Notes: generated by a model not told the origin, from the sequence alone. A stretch of DNA of 47,453 nucleotides from JAUUSJ01 sp051880475 (GCA_051880475.1 JBJEOA010000038.1:1-47453), one strand, 5' to 3'. Shown: positions 17,202 to 26,826, numbered from the stretch's first letter. Made by a program: numbers and translations.

Positions 17202-17948
17202 TTATTCTTCTTCTGAGTCGCCATATCCGTACTGACCATACTGACCATATTGACCGTACTGGCTATATTTTCTGTATCTACTATAATACTTACTGCTATA
17301 ATAACCTTTCTTAGATATATCGACCTTATTCAAAATGGCTCCTAGGATACGACATCCACTTTTTTCCAACTGTTCCTTTACTTTTTGAACAAAATGATAG
17401 CTAATTGCATTACTCTTAATGACCAAAATTACACCATCACAATACTTAGCTATAATGGCCGCATCAATTACACTTCCAAGAGGCGGACAGTCAATAAAAA
17501 CATAATCATAATTTTCTCTCGCCCATGTTATTAGATTTTCAAACATCTTGTTATCTAAAAGCTCAGTAGGATTTGGAGCAACGGCACCTGTAAAAATCAT
17601 ATGAAGATTCTCTATATTGGTATCATATATAATATCGTCTATTGTTTTTTGTCCAGATAAATAATGTGTCAATCCTTTCGGCGTCTCACTTACTTGATAT
17701 CGAGACAAAAACACAGATTTTCTTATATCGGCATCAATATATAATACTTTTTTTCCCGCCTCAGCAAAAGATATCGCATTTTTAAAAGAAACACTGCTCT
17801 TTCCCTCTCCGGAAGTACAGCTCGTAAATGAAATTACTTTTATATCATACCCACAAAATCCTATATTCGTTCTTAAAGCCTTAAAAGCCTCTCTTGCTGC
17901 AACATCTTTTTTATTCTTTGCATTAAATTGAAGTTGTATTTTTTTCAT
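17202..17948 (-). CDS. cpsD: CpsD/YwqD-type tyrosine kinase (BY-kinase)
   Basis: A cytoplasmic autophosphorylating tyrosine kinase controlling capsule or exopolysaccharide chain length and export. The 248 residues include the Walker A motif TSGEGKSS (about 46-53), the Walker A' motif YIDADIRKS (about 90-98) and the Walker B motif YVFIDCPPLGSVIDAA. The C-terminal tyrosine cluster is unusual: after KYYSRYRKYS come four QYG units in tandem, encoded by near-identical 9-base repeats, then an acidic end. In this family the tyrosine cluster is the phosphorylation target. It follows its membrane activator CpsC by 13 bases; the phosphatase CpsB is the next gene upstream. Confidence 0.93.
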   Translation of the reverse strand: MKKIQLQFNAKNKKDVAAREAFKALRTNIGFCGYDIKVISFTSCTSGEGKSSVSFKNAISFAEAGKKVLYIDADIRKSVFLSRYQVSETPKGLTHYLSGQKTIDDIIYDTNIENLHMIFTGAVAPNPTELLDNKMFENLITWARENYDYVFIDCPPLGSVIDAAIIAKYCDGVILVIKSNAISYHFVQKVKEQLEKSGCRILGAILNKVDISKKGYYSSKYYSRYRKYSQYGQYGQYGQYGYGDSEEE

Positions 17949-17961
17949 TTTCTAATCACCC

Positions 17962-18702
17962 CTAGCTCCTAATAACTTTTTTCTTTTGATCTAAATTATT
18001 ATCTTGTCCATCTTTAAAGACAGGAATACTGCCCAGTACATTGAGTTCCAAATATTTTTCAACATCATCTGCATTTTTAATAGAGTCGTCTAATAAGAAT
18101 AATAATACGATAATACCTCCTGAGAGTATGATGCCAAACATTCCTCCCATAAGACAGTTTTTCCTTGTATTTGGAGTGGAAGGGGCAGTTGCGATATCAC
18201 CATTTTCTACAATACTTGGCTCCTCTGTATTCATAATCTCAGCTACACGCTCTACTACAACGTTTGTTAACTCATCAACAATCATCTTTGCTGCATACGG
18301 GTCAGAATCTGTCACTGTCATAGTCAAAATACGAGTATCTGCCTGATTTGCTACTGAAATCTTGCTTCGAAGCTGTCCATAACTCATATCCAACTTAAGG
18401 TTACTAATTACCTTATCGAGAACTGGTCTACTTAGCATCAATACTTGATAGTCCTGAGTCAACTGGTTTCCAAGCTGAATATCTGCTATAGATGTGAGAC
18501 TCGTCGTTTTTGTCAAAATAAAAATCATAGATGAAGACGTATACTGTGGTGATATAAAAATAGTTGTGTAAAGGCCTGCAACAATTGTTCCTAATACTCC
18601 CGCTATAATAATAACCCATATTTTGCTTAAAAGGGCGTCAAATATCCCTTTAAGGTCTATCTCAACTTCATCATATTGTCTTTGATTCTGTCTTTGTTCC
18701 AT
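17962..18702 (-). CDS. cpsC: CpsC/Wzz-type chain-length regulator and kinase activator
   Basis: A 246-residue membrane protein. One transmembrane helix near the N-terminus (about residues 31-52) and one near 185-206 flank an extracellular domain beginning TTIFISPQYTSSSMIF, the Wzz signature. The proline-rich motif of the family is short here (TAPSTPNTRKN, about 173-183). The cytosolic tail ends in a basic stretch that would contact the CpsD kinase. GGAGG lies upstream of the ATG at 18702. Known function: sets polysaccharide length and activates the BY-kinase. It lies between the phosphatase and kinase genes. Confidence 0.9.
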   Translation of the reverse strand: MEQRQNQRQYDEVEIDLKGIFDALLSKIWVIIIAGVLGTIVAGLYTTIFISPQYTSSSMIFILTKTTSLTSIADIQLGNQLTQDYQVLMLSRPVLDKVISNLKLDMSYGQLRSKISVANQADTRILTMTVTDSDPYAAKMIVDELTNVVVERVAEIMNTEEPSIVENGDIATAPSTPNTRKNCLMGGMFGIILSGGIIVLLFLLDDSIKNADDVEKYLELNVLGSIPVFKDGQDNNLDQKKKVIRS

Positions 18703-18719
18703 TCTATTTTCCTCCGTTG

Positions 18720-19457
18720 CTATACTAAAATTTCGTTATTTAATATCCTAATAGGATTTTCATATAGTAATTTCCTCTTTAATTCATCTGGTACTTTTTT
18801 GTCTATCCACTTCATAGCTTCTTTCATTTTAGGAGGACGATATTTCAAATCATGCATATCTGTGCCTAAGAACTGAATATCTCCTTCTAAAATTAATCTT
18901 TTACATTCTCTAACTCTATTATCGAAGAAACCTCCTATTACACTTTCCACATTCATCTGGAAATAAACACCCATTTTTTTGAGTTCGCTAATTCTCTCCC
19001 TTTGTTTAAACAAACATTCATAGCGCTCCATATGTGCAATAATTGGATTATAGCGAGCTAATATAATATTTCTCATGGCCTGATGCAACTCGCGATAAGA
19101 AATATAATTAGAAAATTCTACTAATACATATCTACTCTTGTTTAAAGTCTGGATTTCTCCCTTTTTTAAATCTTCCACGACACTAATCGTATAAAAAATT
19201 TCATTTCCTAGATAAAGTTTTAAATCTGGATGCCTTATCTCCTCCATTTTTTTCACTTGCTCAAAGCACTCTATCAGCTGCTCTTTTGTATAATTATTCG
19301 CTTCTTTTATATAATGAGGAGTTGCCATGATATGTCGAATTCCCTGTTCATACGCCATATCTATGAGCTTTTTTGTTTCTTCTAAATTTTTTGCACCATC
19401 ATCTATTCCAGGTAAAAAATGACTATGTAAATCAAATAATTCTTTTGACTGTTCCAT
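18720..19457 (-). CDS. cpsB: CpsB/YwqE-type tyrosine-protein phosphatase (PHP family)
   Basis: A manganese-dependent phosphatase that removes phosphate from the CpsD tyrosine cluster. The 245 residues show the PHP metal ligands: DLHSHFLPGIDDGA at 9-22, MATPHY at about 44-49, and late ligands in NPIIAHMERYE and FLGTDMHD. Length and order match the family. It heads the phosphatase-CpsC-CpsD order. No glycosyltransferases, flippase or polymerase are adjacent, so this regulatory trio is physically separate from any polysaccharide locus, at least within the window. Confidence 0.93.
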   Translation of the reverse strand: MEQSKELFDLHSHFLPGIDDGAKNLEETKKLIDMAYEQGIRHIMATPHYIKEANNYTKEQLIECFEQVKKMEEIRHPDLKLYLGNEIFYTISVVEDLKKGEIQTLNKSRYVLVEFSNYISYRELHQAMRNIILARYNPIIAHMERYECLFKQRERISELKKMGVYFQMNVESVIGGFFDNRVRECKRLILEGDIQFLGTDMHDLKYRPPKMKEAMKWIDKKVPDELKRKLLYENPIRILNNEILV

Positions 19458-19505
19458 TTTTTATTATATTTCCTTTCTAAATTCTATTGCCTATAAATTG
19501 CCACT

Positions 19506-21503
19506 CTATCTTCTATGCTTTTTAGGAAATAAAATTTTGTTCAAAGCTAGAATAGTAATTGATAAGATTACTAGTAAAACTGAAATAATGAAAAATGGTT
19601 TTATCCCATTATCTAAATAAGTTAAAAGGAAGTGATATAAGTATTCTGGCGACAAATAAAGTTTCGTATACGGTTGTTTTGTATATATAATCGCTGACAC
19701 AATACAAGCTATCAGACCAGAAACTGCCATAGAACCTCCTATATATCCAATTCCCTTATATCTTCTTTGGAATAAATAATATAATGCTACCATATTAATA
19801 AGAATAGTGAAACATACTACAGGAAAGACTATCTGCAATACTGCTCTTAAATCCCTCTTTAACTGGCGGATAAAATGAGACGGATAAAAATCAGCGTACT
19901 CTTTATAATTTGACATAATACTGTTCGTAATGATATTTACTTTTTCTTTTCTTTGTACTTTTTTATCTTTCTTCTCTTCCTTTGTCTCCTCAGTTTCACT
20001 TTCCGCTATTTTCTTTTCTTCTTGATTTTTATAATATTCATTGAGCTTCGTCTTGATATCTTCTTGAGTTTTTTCAATATTCATCTCTCCATCTAGAGTA
20101 GATACCTGTTTTTCTATCTGTTGTTTGATAACTAAAATGAAATTGTCATAATCTAATATATCTGCTAGTACAAGACTGTCAATATTATTTTCCTCCAAAA
20201 TACGAACTGTATTTTTCGCCATTTCGGCATAGGCATATTCATAGTAGCTGCTATTATTTAAAGCTTGTATAATATTAGAACTTCTAAACATTCCTGAGAA
20301 TAAACTAGCTATGATAAAAACAACTAAAATGCAAATGATTAAAACCAATCTCATAATAATCGATAAAATATTTCTTCCCTTCTTACTTGAAGGCATACCA
20401 TCTTTTGTTGCTCTAGCATAATATCCTCGTCTAATTCCAATATATACACAGGCAAGACTAATAAATAGGAGAATGAGAGCGACTGGAATTAACCATTCTA
20501 TATGAATGATATTTCCCTCAATCCCTTTACTTGTCACATTAGAATCTGTATAGGATAGAATTAAATTTCCATTTTTATCCAAAATTTTTACTTCGTCTGA
20601 GTTAGGAGTACATTCAATTTTTATATCGGCATCTTCTTGTGAAATCATCTTGTAAGAAGAAAATTTACTCTTTTCTCTATTTTCTTTTTCTATCTGACTT
20701 AATGTTTCCTTTATAAGCGAAGTAGTAGAATCTGAGTTTGACTCTTTCGCAGAATTACTAGTTTTATTTTGGCTAGACTCTTTTTTATCTGCTCCATTGC
20801 CAGAAGAGTTTTGTTTTCCATTCGAATTTGAGTCGGATATAACGGCATTCCAAATAGCTAACGCTTTATTTTGCGAACTCTGAAAAATACTTTGAGCTTG
20901 TCCACTTATATTAGATATTTTTTCGTTATTATCTTCCGCCACCATATTGGAATTTCCATTAGAATCTACGATACTCTGTTGATTATCACTATTCTCAATC
21001 TTTTGTGATTCCTCTATCTTATTATCTTCAATTTCTTCACTCGGCTTTTTATTATTATCTGGTTTCGTTATATTTCCATCAAAGTCAACTGCATTGTCTT
21101 CAGGATTATCTATATTTCCTCCAGGATTATCTATGTTTTCTTCTGAATTATCATCATCCTTAGATGGGTCATCCACACTGTATACATATATATATCCCTT
21201 CTCAAGCTGCTCTTGTAAATCAGCCTCTGTTGGCTCACTATTGATTACCATATCGGCATCTTCTCTTGTCCAAGCTACCCTTCTCATTTTCCTTTCTAAA
21301 GCTGCTCTTCCTGATTCTGTTACTGCATAATATGTAACGACTCCATTTTTCCTAGTTTTATATCCTTGGCTCATCGCATAATCTATTACTCGCTGCTCAT
21401 GTTCGTTAATATCAGAAACATCCTCCTGTGCATAGGCATACACAGGCCAAAGCATAGAAAAACATAAAATGATTAACATAGACATGCTTTTTTTTACTCT
21501 CAT
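19506..21503 (-). CDS. Exported multi-pass membrane protein of unknown function
   Basis: A 665-residue protein not recognised. A signal peptide (about 1-25, ending AYAYAQ) is followed by an extracellular domain, a low-complexity stretch with NIDNPEDN-type repeats (about 118-160) and Ser/Asn-rich linkers. Four to five membrane helices follow: about 337-357, 387-407, 565-586, 590-614 and 635-655. An acidic/lysine-rich segment (about 500-525) lies between the second and third. It resembles a sensor or export-coupled scaffold in architecture only. ATG at 21503 follows GGAGGAG. It lies just upstream of the CpsB-C-D genes on the same strand, with 48 bases between them, so a role in the same envelope process is plausible. 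Confidence 0.7.
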   Translation of the reverse strand: MRVKKSMSMLIILCFSMLWPVYAYAQEDVSDINEHEQRVIDYAMSQGYKTRKNGVVTYYAVTESGRAALERKMRRVAWTREDADMVINSEPTEADLQEQLEKGYIYVYSVDDPSKDDDNSEENIDNPGGNIDNPEDNAVDFDGNITKPDNNKKPSEEIEDNKIEESQKIENSDNQQSIVDSNGNSNMVAEDNNEKISNISGQAQSIFQSSQNKALAIWNAVISDSNSNGKQNSSGNGADKKESSQNKTSNSAKESNSDSTTSLIKETLSQIEKENREKSKFSSYKMISQEDADIKIECTPNSDEVKILDKNGNLILSYTDSNVTSKGIEGNIIHIEWLIPVALILLFISLACVYIGIRRGYYARATKDGMPSSKKGRNILSIIMRLVLIICILVVFIIASLFSGMFRSSNIIQALNNSSYYEYAYAEMAKNTVRILEENNIDSLVLADILDYDNFILVIKQQIEKQVSTLDGEMNIEKTQEDIKTKLNEYYKNQEEKKIAESETEETKEEKKDKKVQRKEKVNIITNSIMSNYKEYADFYPSHFIRQLKRDLRAVLQIVFPVVCFTILINMVALYYLFQRRYKGIGYIGGSMAVSGLIACIVSAIIYTKQPYTKLYLSPEYLYHFLLTYLDNGIKPFFIISVLLVILSITILALNKILFPKKHRR

Positions 21504-21786
21504 CTCTTACTCCTCCAAAATCTTTTCAATATATTATATTTACACCAATTAATTCCACCAGTTTATTAGAAATTCTTTATTTCACTTTGTCAATCCTTTC
21601 TAAGTATTTTGTATAACAGAAGCCCTTTTTCATCTTCAAAATAAACCCCTATATCTTATTAAGTATAGCATACGAATTTACTATTGAAAAGAATAAGATT
21701 ATAAAAAAATAAAAAAAATCCTCAAAAGAGAAAACTCTTTTGAGGATTTTACTTTCATATACGATTCTACCTTAATACTCTATATT
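21504..21786. other. Intergenic region with one strong terminator
   Basis: About 280 AT-rich bases. A TATAAT with no good -35 element lies close upstream of 21503 on the minus strand. The only clear structure is the terminator at 21717-21748. Confidence 0.5.
21717..21748 (-). terminator. Terminator of the Ig-like repeat protein gene
   Basis: A 14-bp perfect stem (21717-21730 with 21735-21748), AATCCTCAAAAGAG on one side, with a 4-base loop. On the minus strand it is followed by TTTTTTATTTTTTT. It is the strongest terminator in the window. Confidence 0.9.
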
Positions 21787-23472
21787 TTAGTACCAATCTA
21801 GAGCTAATTCAGAGAAAACATATGCACCATGGTTAGGATTTGCAAATCTATCTTTTATAATAGGAGTATTGCGAACATCACCGTCGAAACATAATTTGCC
21901 GTCTGCCACAAAGTATGTATAAGAGTCTACTCTGCCGCCCTCTTTGTCTAAGATAGTTACTTTATTTACTGTATCACTAAACTCGAATCCATATCCCATG
22001 AATCTAGCTGCTGAGAATACATTACCGTTAAACTGGAGTATTCCATTTGTAGTATTTTGGTTTGCATATTGTAAGAAATATTCAATATAGCGGAAAGGAA
22101 CTTTAACGATAATACGGTCTATACGACCTCCGCCATTAATCACATCCTGAATATCAATCTGTGTACCATCTTTTAATACTACTACACTTCCATTAGCAAC
22201 TTTAATTTGATACTCTGTGCTACCTACTACTATATAACCTAATGCACTATCAAGTTTAGAGAAGATTGGGCTAAAGAATTCTTGCATCTTAGCTTCAAAA
22301 TCGCCATTAACTTCTGGATCCCAAGTTAATCCGCCAAACTCTACTGCTACTTCATCATTTACATTCGTATTCCACTTTGTTACTTTAGTTACGAGAGTTT
22401 TTACTGTAACGTTAACTTCAGTAGAAACGCTAGGATATTCTACGCAAGAAATCTTAACTGTAGCTTTTCCTCTTCCTGTTCCTGTTGGTTTTACAGTTCC
22501 AGTCTTTGAATCTACTGTTATAGGACCGCTTACAACTTCGTATTTTAATGTAGCTTTTGCATTAGCAGGCTCTACAGCTGCGGAAATCTTCGCTGTTGTC
22601 TGTCCATCATTATTGATAGAAATATCACTAGCAGTGATTCCTGTTGGTTTTACTGCTTCTACTATAATTGTATTCTTTGAAAGTGCACCTGTTTCAGGGT
22701 CAGATACTAAGAATTTAGTGGAACCTGCTGAAACACCTACAATCTTATTGTTTACAACTTTAGCGATTCCGTTATTTGAATCTACCATTGTAAATACAAG
22801 TTTGCTTGCTCTTGATGCTGGCTCAATATCATAATATTTCGATGGATCTACTGTCTCGCCTACTTTAATTTTATTGGAAAGTTTTTTCCAAGTAACTTTT
22901 GGTCTGACAATAATCGTATTTGTGGAAGATGCACCTGTCTCAGGGTCTTTTGTATTAAACTTAGTAGAACCTACGTTAATACCTACAATCTTATTATTTA
23001 CAACCTTAGCAATTCCATTATTTGGGTTTACCATTGTAAATACAAGCTTGCTTGCTCTTGATGCTGGATCTACAGTATAGTATTTTACTGGGTCTACTGT
23101 ATCACCATAATTAATCTTATTAGAAATCTTCTTCCAAGTAAGCTCTTTAACAACTTTAATTGTATGTTTTACTGTCTCACCTGTTCTAGTGTTTCTTGTT
23201 GTGAATGTACCTGTACCTACTTTAAGACCTCTAATCTTGTTGTTTTCAACTCTAATAATACTAGGTGTATTAGAAGTGAATCTAAGTCTTTTTGCTTCTG
23301 TTGCTGTAACGTTAAAATATATTGATGGGTCTACAAGCTGATTAACAGCAATTTTGTTGGAAATTCCCTTCCAAGGTAAACTAGCTGGCGCTGCAGATGA
23401 TGGAATACTCATAATAGAAAATGCCATCACAAAAGCTATCATTAGTACTAGCACTTTTGAAAATCTTTTCAT
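21787..23472 (-). CDS. Secreted protein with three tandem Ig-like modules and a Big-2-like domain
   Basis: A 561-residue exported protein. The signal peptide ends near residue 28 (SSAAPA). Three related modules of about 78 residues lie at 34-110, 113-190 and 195-272, each opening W-K-x-(I/L)-S-N-K-I and containing VDPxxYY, NNKI and a closing strand. Modules 2 and 3 are nearly identical over SRASKLVFTMV and GIAKVVNNKIVG, evidence of recent duplication. A Big-2-like bacterial Ig domain follows (about 275-358), then a unique C-terminal domain of about 200 residues. No sortase motif or membrane anchor is seen, so it is probably released or held non-covalently. A promoter (23533-23561) and terminator make it a single-gene unit. 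Likely a surface or matrix protein. Confidence 0.8.
   Translation of the reverse strand: MKRFSKVLVLMIAFVMAFSIMSIPSSAAPASLPWKGISNKIAVNQLVDPSIYFNVTATEAKRLRFTSNTPSIIRVENNKIRGLKVGTGTFTTRNTRTGETVKHTIKVVKELTWKKISNKINYGDTVDPVKYYTVDPASRASKLVFTMVNPNNGIAKVVNNKIVGINVGSTKFNTKDPETGASSTNTIIVRPKVTWKKLSNKIKVGETVDPSKYYDIEPASRASKLVFTMVDSNNGIAKVVNNKIVGVSAGSTKFLVSDPETGALSKNTIIVEAVKPTGITASDISINNDGQTTAKISAAVEPANAKATLKYEVVSGPITVDSKTGTVKPTGTGRGKATVKISCVEYPSVSTEVNVTVKTLVTKVTKWNTNVNDEVAVEFGGLTWDPEVNGDFEAKMQEFFSPIFSKLDSALGYIVVGSTEYQIKVANGSVVVLKDGTQIDIQDVINGGGRIDRIIVKVPFRYIEYFLQYANQNTTNGILQFNGNVFSAARFMGYGFEFSDTVNKVTILDKEGGRVDSYTYFVADGKLCFDGDVRNTPIIKDRFANPNHGAYVFSELALDWY
22657..23373 (-). repeat. Three in-frame module repeats within the Ig-like gene
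   Basis: Module 1 is at 23373-23143, module 2 at 23136-22903 and module 3 at 22890-22657. Modules 2 and 3 share long stretches at DNA level; module 1 is more diverged. Confidence 0.8.
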
Positions 23473-23532
23473 CCTCTTTCCTCCTTAAATAAAATAATGT
23501 GATAGTTGAATTTAAATTTTCCTAACGAGAAT

Positions 23533-23561
23533 AGTATACATCTTTTTTACTAATTTTTCAA
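23533..23561 (-). promoter_or_regulatory. Promoter of the Ig-like repeat protein gene
   Basis: On the minus strand, TTGAAA (23561-23556) and TATACT (23538-23533) with an exact 17-base spacer lie about 60 bases upstream of the start codon. AAGGAGG precedes the ATG. Confidence 0.75.
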
Positions 23562-23719
23562 TACCTTTTTGTTTTTATTTTACTATAATTTTTAGCTCAT
23601 TATCTGATTTTTCTACATTTTTTCTATATTTTATATTTTTTCGAACTCTTAACTTAAAATTTACTAGTTTTTTATAATAATGAATAAAGGATTTGCAAGA
23701 AAACTCCCCTAAGAAAAAT

Positions 23720-23743
23720 AGGGACTGTTTTTTACAGCCCCTT
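23720..23743 (-). terminator. Terminator of pfkA
   Basis: Minus-strand stem AGGGGCTGT / ACAGTCCCT with a 6-base loop, followed by ATTTTTC. It lies 16 bases past the pfkA stop. Confidence 0.8.
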
Positions 23744-23758
23744 TATTTTTTATCTATC

Positions 23759-24745
23759 TTATCTACCTAAAATCTTAGAAATCTCAAGCTCATACTCACT
23801 GATATCCTTCTTCATACTTAATGCTTCCTGAATATCAAAGTCTACATATTTTCCGCCCTTATAAGCGACAACACGGTTTGTCTTACCTGCGATTAATAAG
23901 TCTACTGCTATTGCACCCATATGAGAAGCGTAAACTCTATCTTTTGCAGTTGGACTTCCACCTCTTTGTAAATATCCAAGGATACTTGCTCTTGTCTCAA
24001 TTCCTGTCGCTGCCTCAAGTCTCTTAGCCATACCGTAGGAATGTCCGATTCCCTCAGCGTTGATAATTAAGTGGTGAATCTTTCCTTTTGCTTTATTCTT
24101 TAAGATGCTGTCAATTAATCCCTGCTCAAGTTTTGGCTGGTTACCATCATATCTCTCCGGAATTAAAATATCCTCAGCACCTGTAGCAATACCACACCAT
24201 AAAGCAATATATCCAGCATTACGTCCCATAACCTCGATAATACTTACACGCTCATGAGAAGTAGATGTATCTCTAATCTTGTCAATTGCTTCCATTGCTG
24301 TATTAACGGCTGTATCAAATCCAATTGTATAATCGGTACATGCGATATCAAGGTCAATTGTTCCTGGAAGTGCAATTGTATTAATACCCTGCTCAGATAA
24401 TTTCTTAGCACCGTTAAAAGAACCGTCTCCACCGATAACAACAACACCGTCGATGCCGTGTTTTCTACAAACTTCAGCACCTCTTTGCTGTCCTTCTAAT
24501 GTCTTAAATTCCTCACAGCGAGCTGTAAGAAGAACGGTACCACCTCTAGAAATTGTGTCAGATACATCATATAAATGCATATCTTTAATGTCTTCGTTGA
24601 TTAAACCGTTATAACCTTTTCTGATACCTTTTACTTTTAAGCCTCTTGCCAAAGCTGTTCTTACTACTGCTCTTGTCGCAGCATTCATTCCAGGTGAATC
24701 TCCACCACTTGTTAAAACTCCGATTGTTTTGATTTTGTTTGCCAT
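23759..24745 (-). CDS. pfkA: 6-phosphofructokinase
   Basis: Phosphorylates fructose 6-phosphate in glycolysis. The protein has 328 residues, the bacterial PfkA length. The nucleotide loop is TSGGDSPGMNAA (12-23) and the second motif is GGDGSFNGA (105-113). The catalytic region reads PGTIDLDIACTDYTIGFDTA: the catalytic Asp (131) and the metal Asp (133) of TIDxD are present, but the usual Asn between them is Leu. I believe this variant occurs in other Clostridia. EVMGRNAGYIALW and the later ERYDGN region are normal. ATG at 24745 follows GGAGGT. It lies downstream of dnaE on the same strand, the usual clostridial order, and ends in its own terminator. Confidence 0.96.
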   Translation of the reverse strand: MANKIKTIGVLTSGGDSPGMNAATRAVVRTALARGLKVKGIRKGYNGLINEDIKDMHLYDVSDTISRGGTVLLTARCEEFKTLEGQQRGAEVCRKHGIDGVVVIGGDGSFNGAKKLSEQGINTIALPGTIDLDIACTDYTIGFDTAVNTAMEAIDKIRDTSTSHERVSIIEVMGRNAGYIALWCGIATGAEDILIPERYDGNQPKLEQGLIDSILKNKAKGKIHHLIINAEGIGHSYGMAKRLEAATGIETRASILGYLQRGGSPTAKDRVYASHMGAIAVDLLIAGKTNRVVAYKGGKYVDFDIQEALSMKKDISEYELEISKILGR

Positions 24746-24817
24746 TTTTTACCTCCACATAATCTCCTAAACTTAAGTTATTACCAAATAATATCCACTC
24801 TCATTTTAATCCATTTT

Positions 24818-26734
24818 TTATATATTTGCAATATTCTTTTCCACTATTTTTATATTCTCTTCGCCAAATTTTTCGGATAACTCTTGTATATAATGTTCTG
24901 AAATCATTACAAGATAAGATTTAGGTAATCTTTTTATTACTCTTTCTTTTTTGCAAAAAATTACAACTGGGCTGCTGCCTTTATTTTCATTGATGGAATT
25001 TAATACTTCCATCTCTCTGCTTTGAAAACTTTGCTTATCTAAAAACTGAATCCAAAGTTCTTTTGGCAGCTGGTCGAATGGTATAATCTGCTCACATATG
25101 AGTTTGCCTCCCTCGTCGGAGATATCTGCTCTTCCCTTTATGAAAACTTTATTATCCTCCTCAATCCACTGTCGATATTTTTGATAAGTCTGCGGGAATA
25201 CGACAACCTCCACAGTTCCCATCAAGTCTTCCAATGTTATAAATGCCATATTTTGATTTTTTTTCGTAAGCATCGTTTTTTTGGATATTATCATTCCACC
25301 TAAAATATATTGTTTGCCATCAACTGCCCTTGTATCCATGACTTTTAGTGCATCTATAGTCTTCGTCTTGTTTTGACTATATATTTTTATTTCTTCTAAC
25401 TGTTCTTCTGATATTATATTTTGTGGCTGATACTCTTCCTCTTCTTGCCCTATTTGAAATTGGGCTGTTGTCGCCGTTATATTTTTTTCTAAAATTTTCT
25501 CATACTTATTAAGAGGATGTCCGCTGATATAAATTCCCAAAACTTCTTTTTCATAGAATAAAAGCTCCTCTTTTTCAAATTCTCCTATATTTGGAAAAGA
25601 AATTTCAAATTCCTTTTGTACCTGTTCTCCAAAAAAATCCATTAACGATATCTGCCCCACCATGGAATCTTTCTTTTCTTTTTGCACGACATTCAAGACA
25701 TCTATATATATCGCTAATTTTTGTTTCCTGCTTCCCTCAAGACAATCCATCGCTCCAGATTTAATTAGAGCCTCAATCGTTCTCTTATTTGCCTCCTTAC
25801 TAGAGAGACGCTTTAGAAAATCTTTTAAATTCTTATAAGGTCCATTTTTTCTTCTCTCCTCCACGATGATGTCAATTACATTTTTTCCCAGACTTTTTAT
25901 AGCCCCCATGCCATATCGAATTTTGCCATTAGATGCAGAGAAATGATATTCTCCCTCATTAATATCTGGAGGAAGAAGTTCAATTCCCATCTGCCTACAG
26001 TCATAGACGTATTCCGTAATTTTATTAATATTATTTACAACAGAGGTAAGAAGCGCAGCCATAAATTCGACTGGATAATAGTATTTTAAATATGCTGTCT
26101 GATAAGAGACAACTGCATATGCAGCAGCATGACTCTTATTAAAAGCGTATTTCGCAAAATCTATCATATCGTCATAGATGTGCTGTGCCACATCTTCTGG
26201 GATTCCCCTCTTAATGCAACCGTCTACTCCCTCTGCCTCATTTCCATAGACAAAATTTTGTCTTTCCTCCTCCATGACCGCCTCTTTTTTCTTCGACATT
26301 GCACGACGGACAAGGTCGCTTCGCCCCATCGTATATCCCGCAAGTTCCATAACGATCTGCATTACTTGCTCCTGATATACGATACATCCGTAAGTTGGCG
26401 ATAAAATATTCTGAAGTTGAGGGCAAGCATACTGTATCGAAGATTTATCGCTCTTTCCTTTGATATATTTTGGAATAAATTCCATCGGTCCAGGTCTATA
26501 AAGGGAAGTTCCTGCGATAAGATCCTCTAGACATTCTGGCTTTAACTCTTTTAGGAAAGACTTCATGCCACTGCTCTCAAACTGGAAAATTCCCTCTGTC
26601 TTTGCCTGTGCCATCATCTCATAAACCTTTGGATCGCCATAGTCAATATTATCTAAGTCTACTGAAATCTCCCTATTTGTATTAATTAATTTCACAGCAT
26701 CTTGAATTACAGTTAATGTTCGAAGTCCCAAAAA
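24818..26734 (-). CDS. dnaE: DNA polymerase III alpha subunit DnaE, exon 2
   Basis: The 3' exon of dnaE encodes residues 552-1189 of the spliced protein. It starts FLGLRTLTVI, the continuation of the KMDFLGL active-site motif, and runs through the fingers, the helix-hairpin-helix region and the OB-fold (ITLEDLMGTVEVVVFPQTYQ). The C-terminus is complete. Its own upstream in-frame codons (to 26821) translate intron domains V and VI and are not protein. Without exon 1 it lacks all three catalytic aspartates, so it cannot act alone as a polymerase. Splicing joins it in phase 0 to exon 1 (28125-29777). Confidence 0.93.
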   Translation of the reverse strand, partial: FLGLRTLTVIQDAVKLINTNREISVDLDNIDYGDPKVYEMMAQAKTEGIFQFESSGMKSFLKELKPECLEDLIAGTSLYRPGPMEFIPKYIKGKSDKSSIQYACPQLQNILSPTYGCIVYQEQVMQIVMELAGYTMGRSDLVRRAMSKKKEAVMEEERQNFVYGNEAEGVDGCIKRGIPEDVAQHIYDDMIDFAKYAFNKSHAAAYAVVSYQTAYLKYYYPVEFMAALLTSVVNNINKITEYVYDCRQMGIELLPPDINEGEYHFSASNGKIRYGMGAIKSLGKNVIDIIVEERRKNGPYKNLKDFLKRLSSKEANKRTIEALIKSGAMDCLEGSRKQKLAIYIDVLNVVQKEKKDSMVGQISLMDFFGEQVQKEFEISFPNIGEFEKEELLFYEKEVLGIYISGHPLNKYEKILEKNITATTAQFQIGQEEEEYQPQNIISEEQLEEIKIYSQNKTKTIDALKVMDTRAVDGKQYILGGMIISKKTMLTKKNQNMAFITLEDLMGTVEVVVFPQTYQKYRQWIEEDNKVFIKGRADISDEGGKLICEQIIPFDQLPKELWIQFLDKQSFQSREMEVLNSINENKGSSPVVIFCKKERVIKRLPKSYLVMISEHYIQELSEKFGEENIKIVEKNIANI

Positions 26735-26792
26735 ATAGTGATAGGTAACGAACACCGTCAACTTAATGTTACGGGTCGTTTTCCCCCACTTC

Positions 26793-26826
26793 ACACCGTG
26801 CATGCGACTTTCACCGCACACGGCGT
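26793..26826 (-). ncRNA. Domain V of group II intron 2
   Basis: 34 bases, identical to domain V of intron 1 except for one base beside the tetraloop (GAAAG versus GAAAA). The CGC triad is shared. The intact hairpin argues that the intron still splices. Confidence 0.88.
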
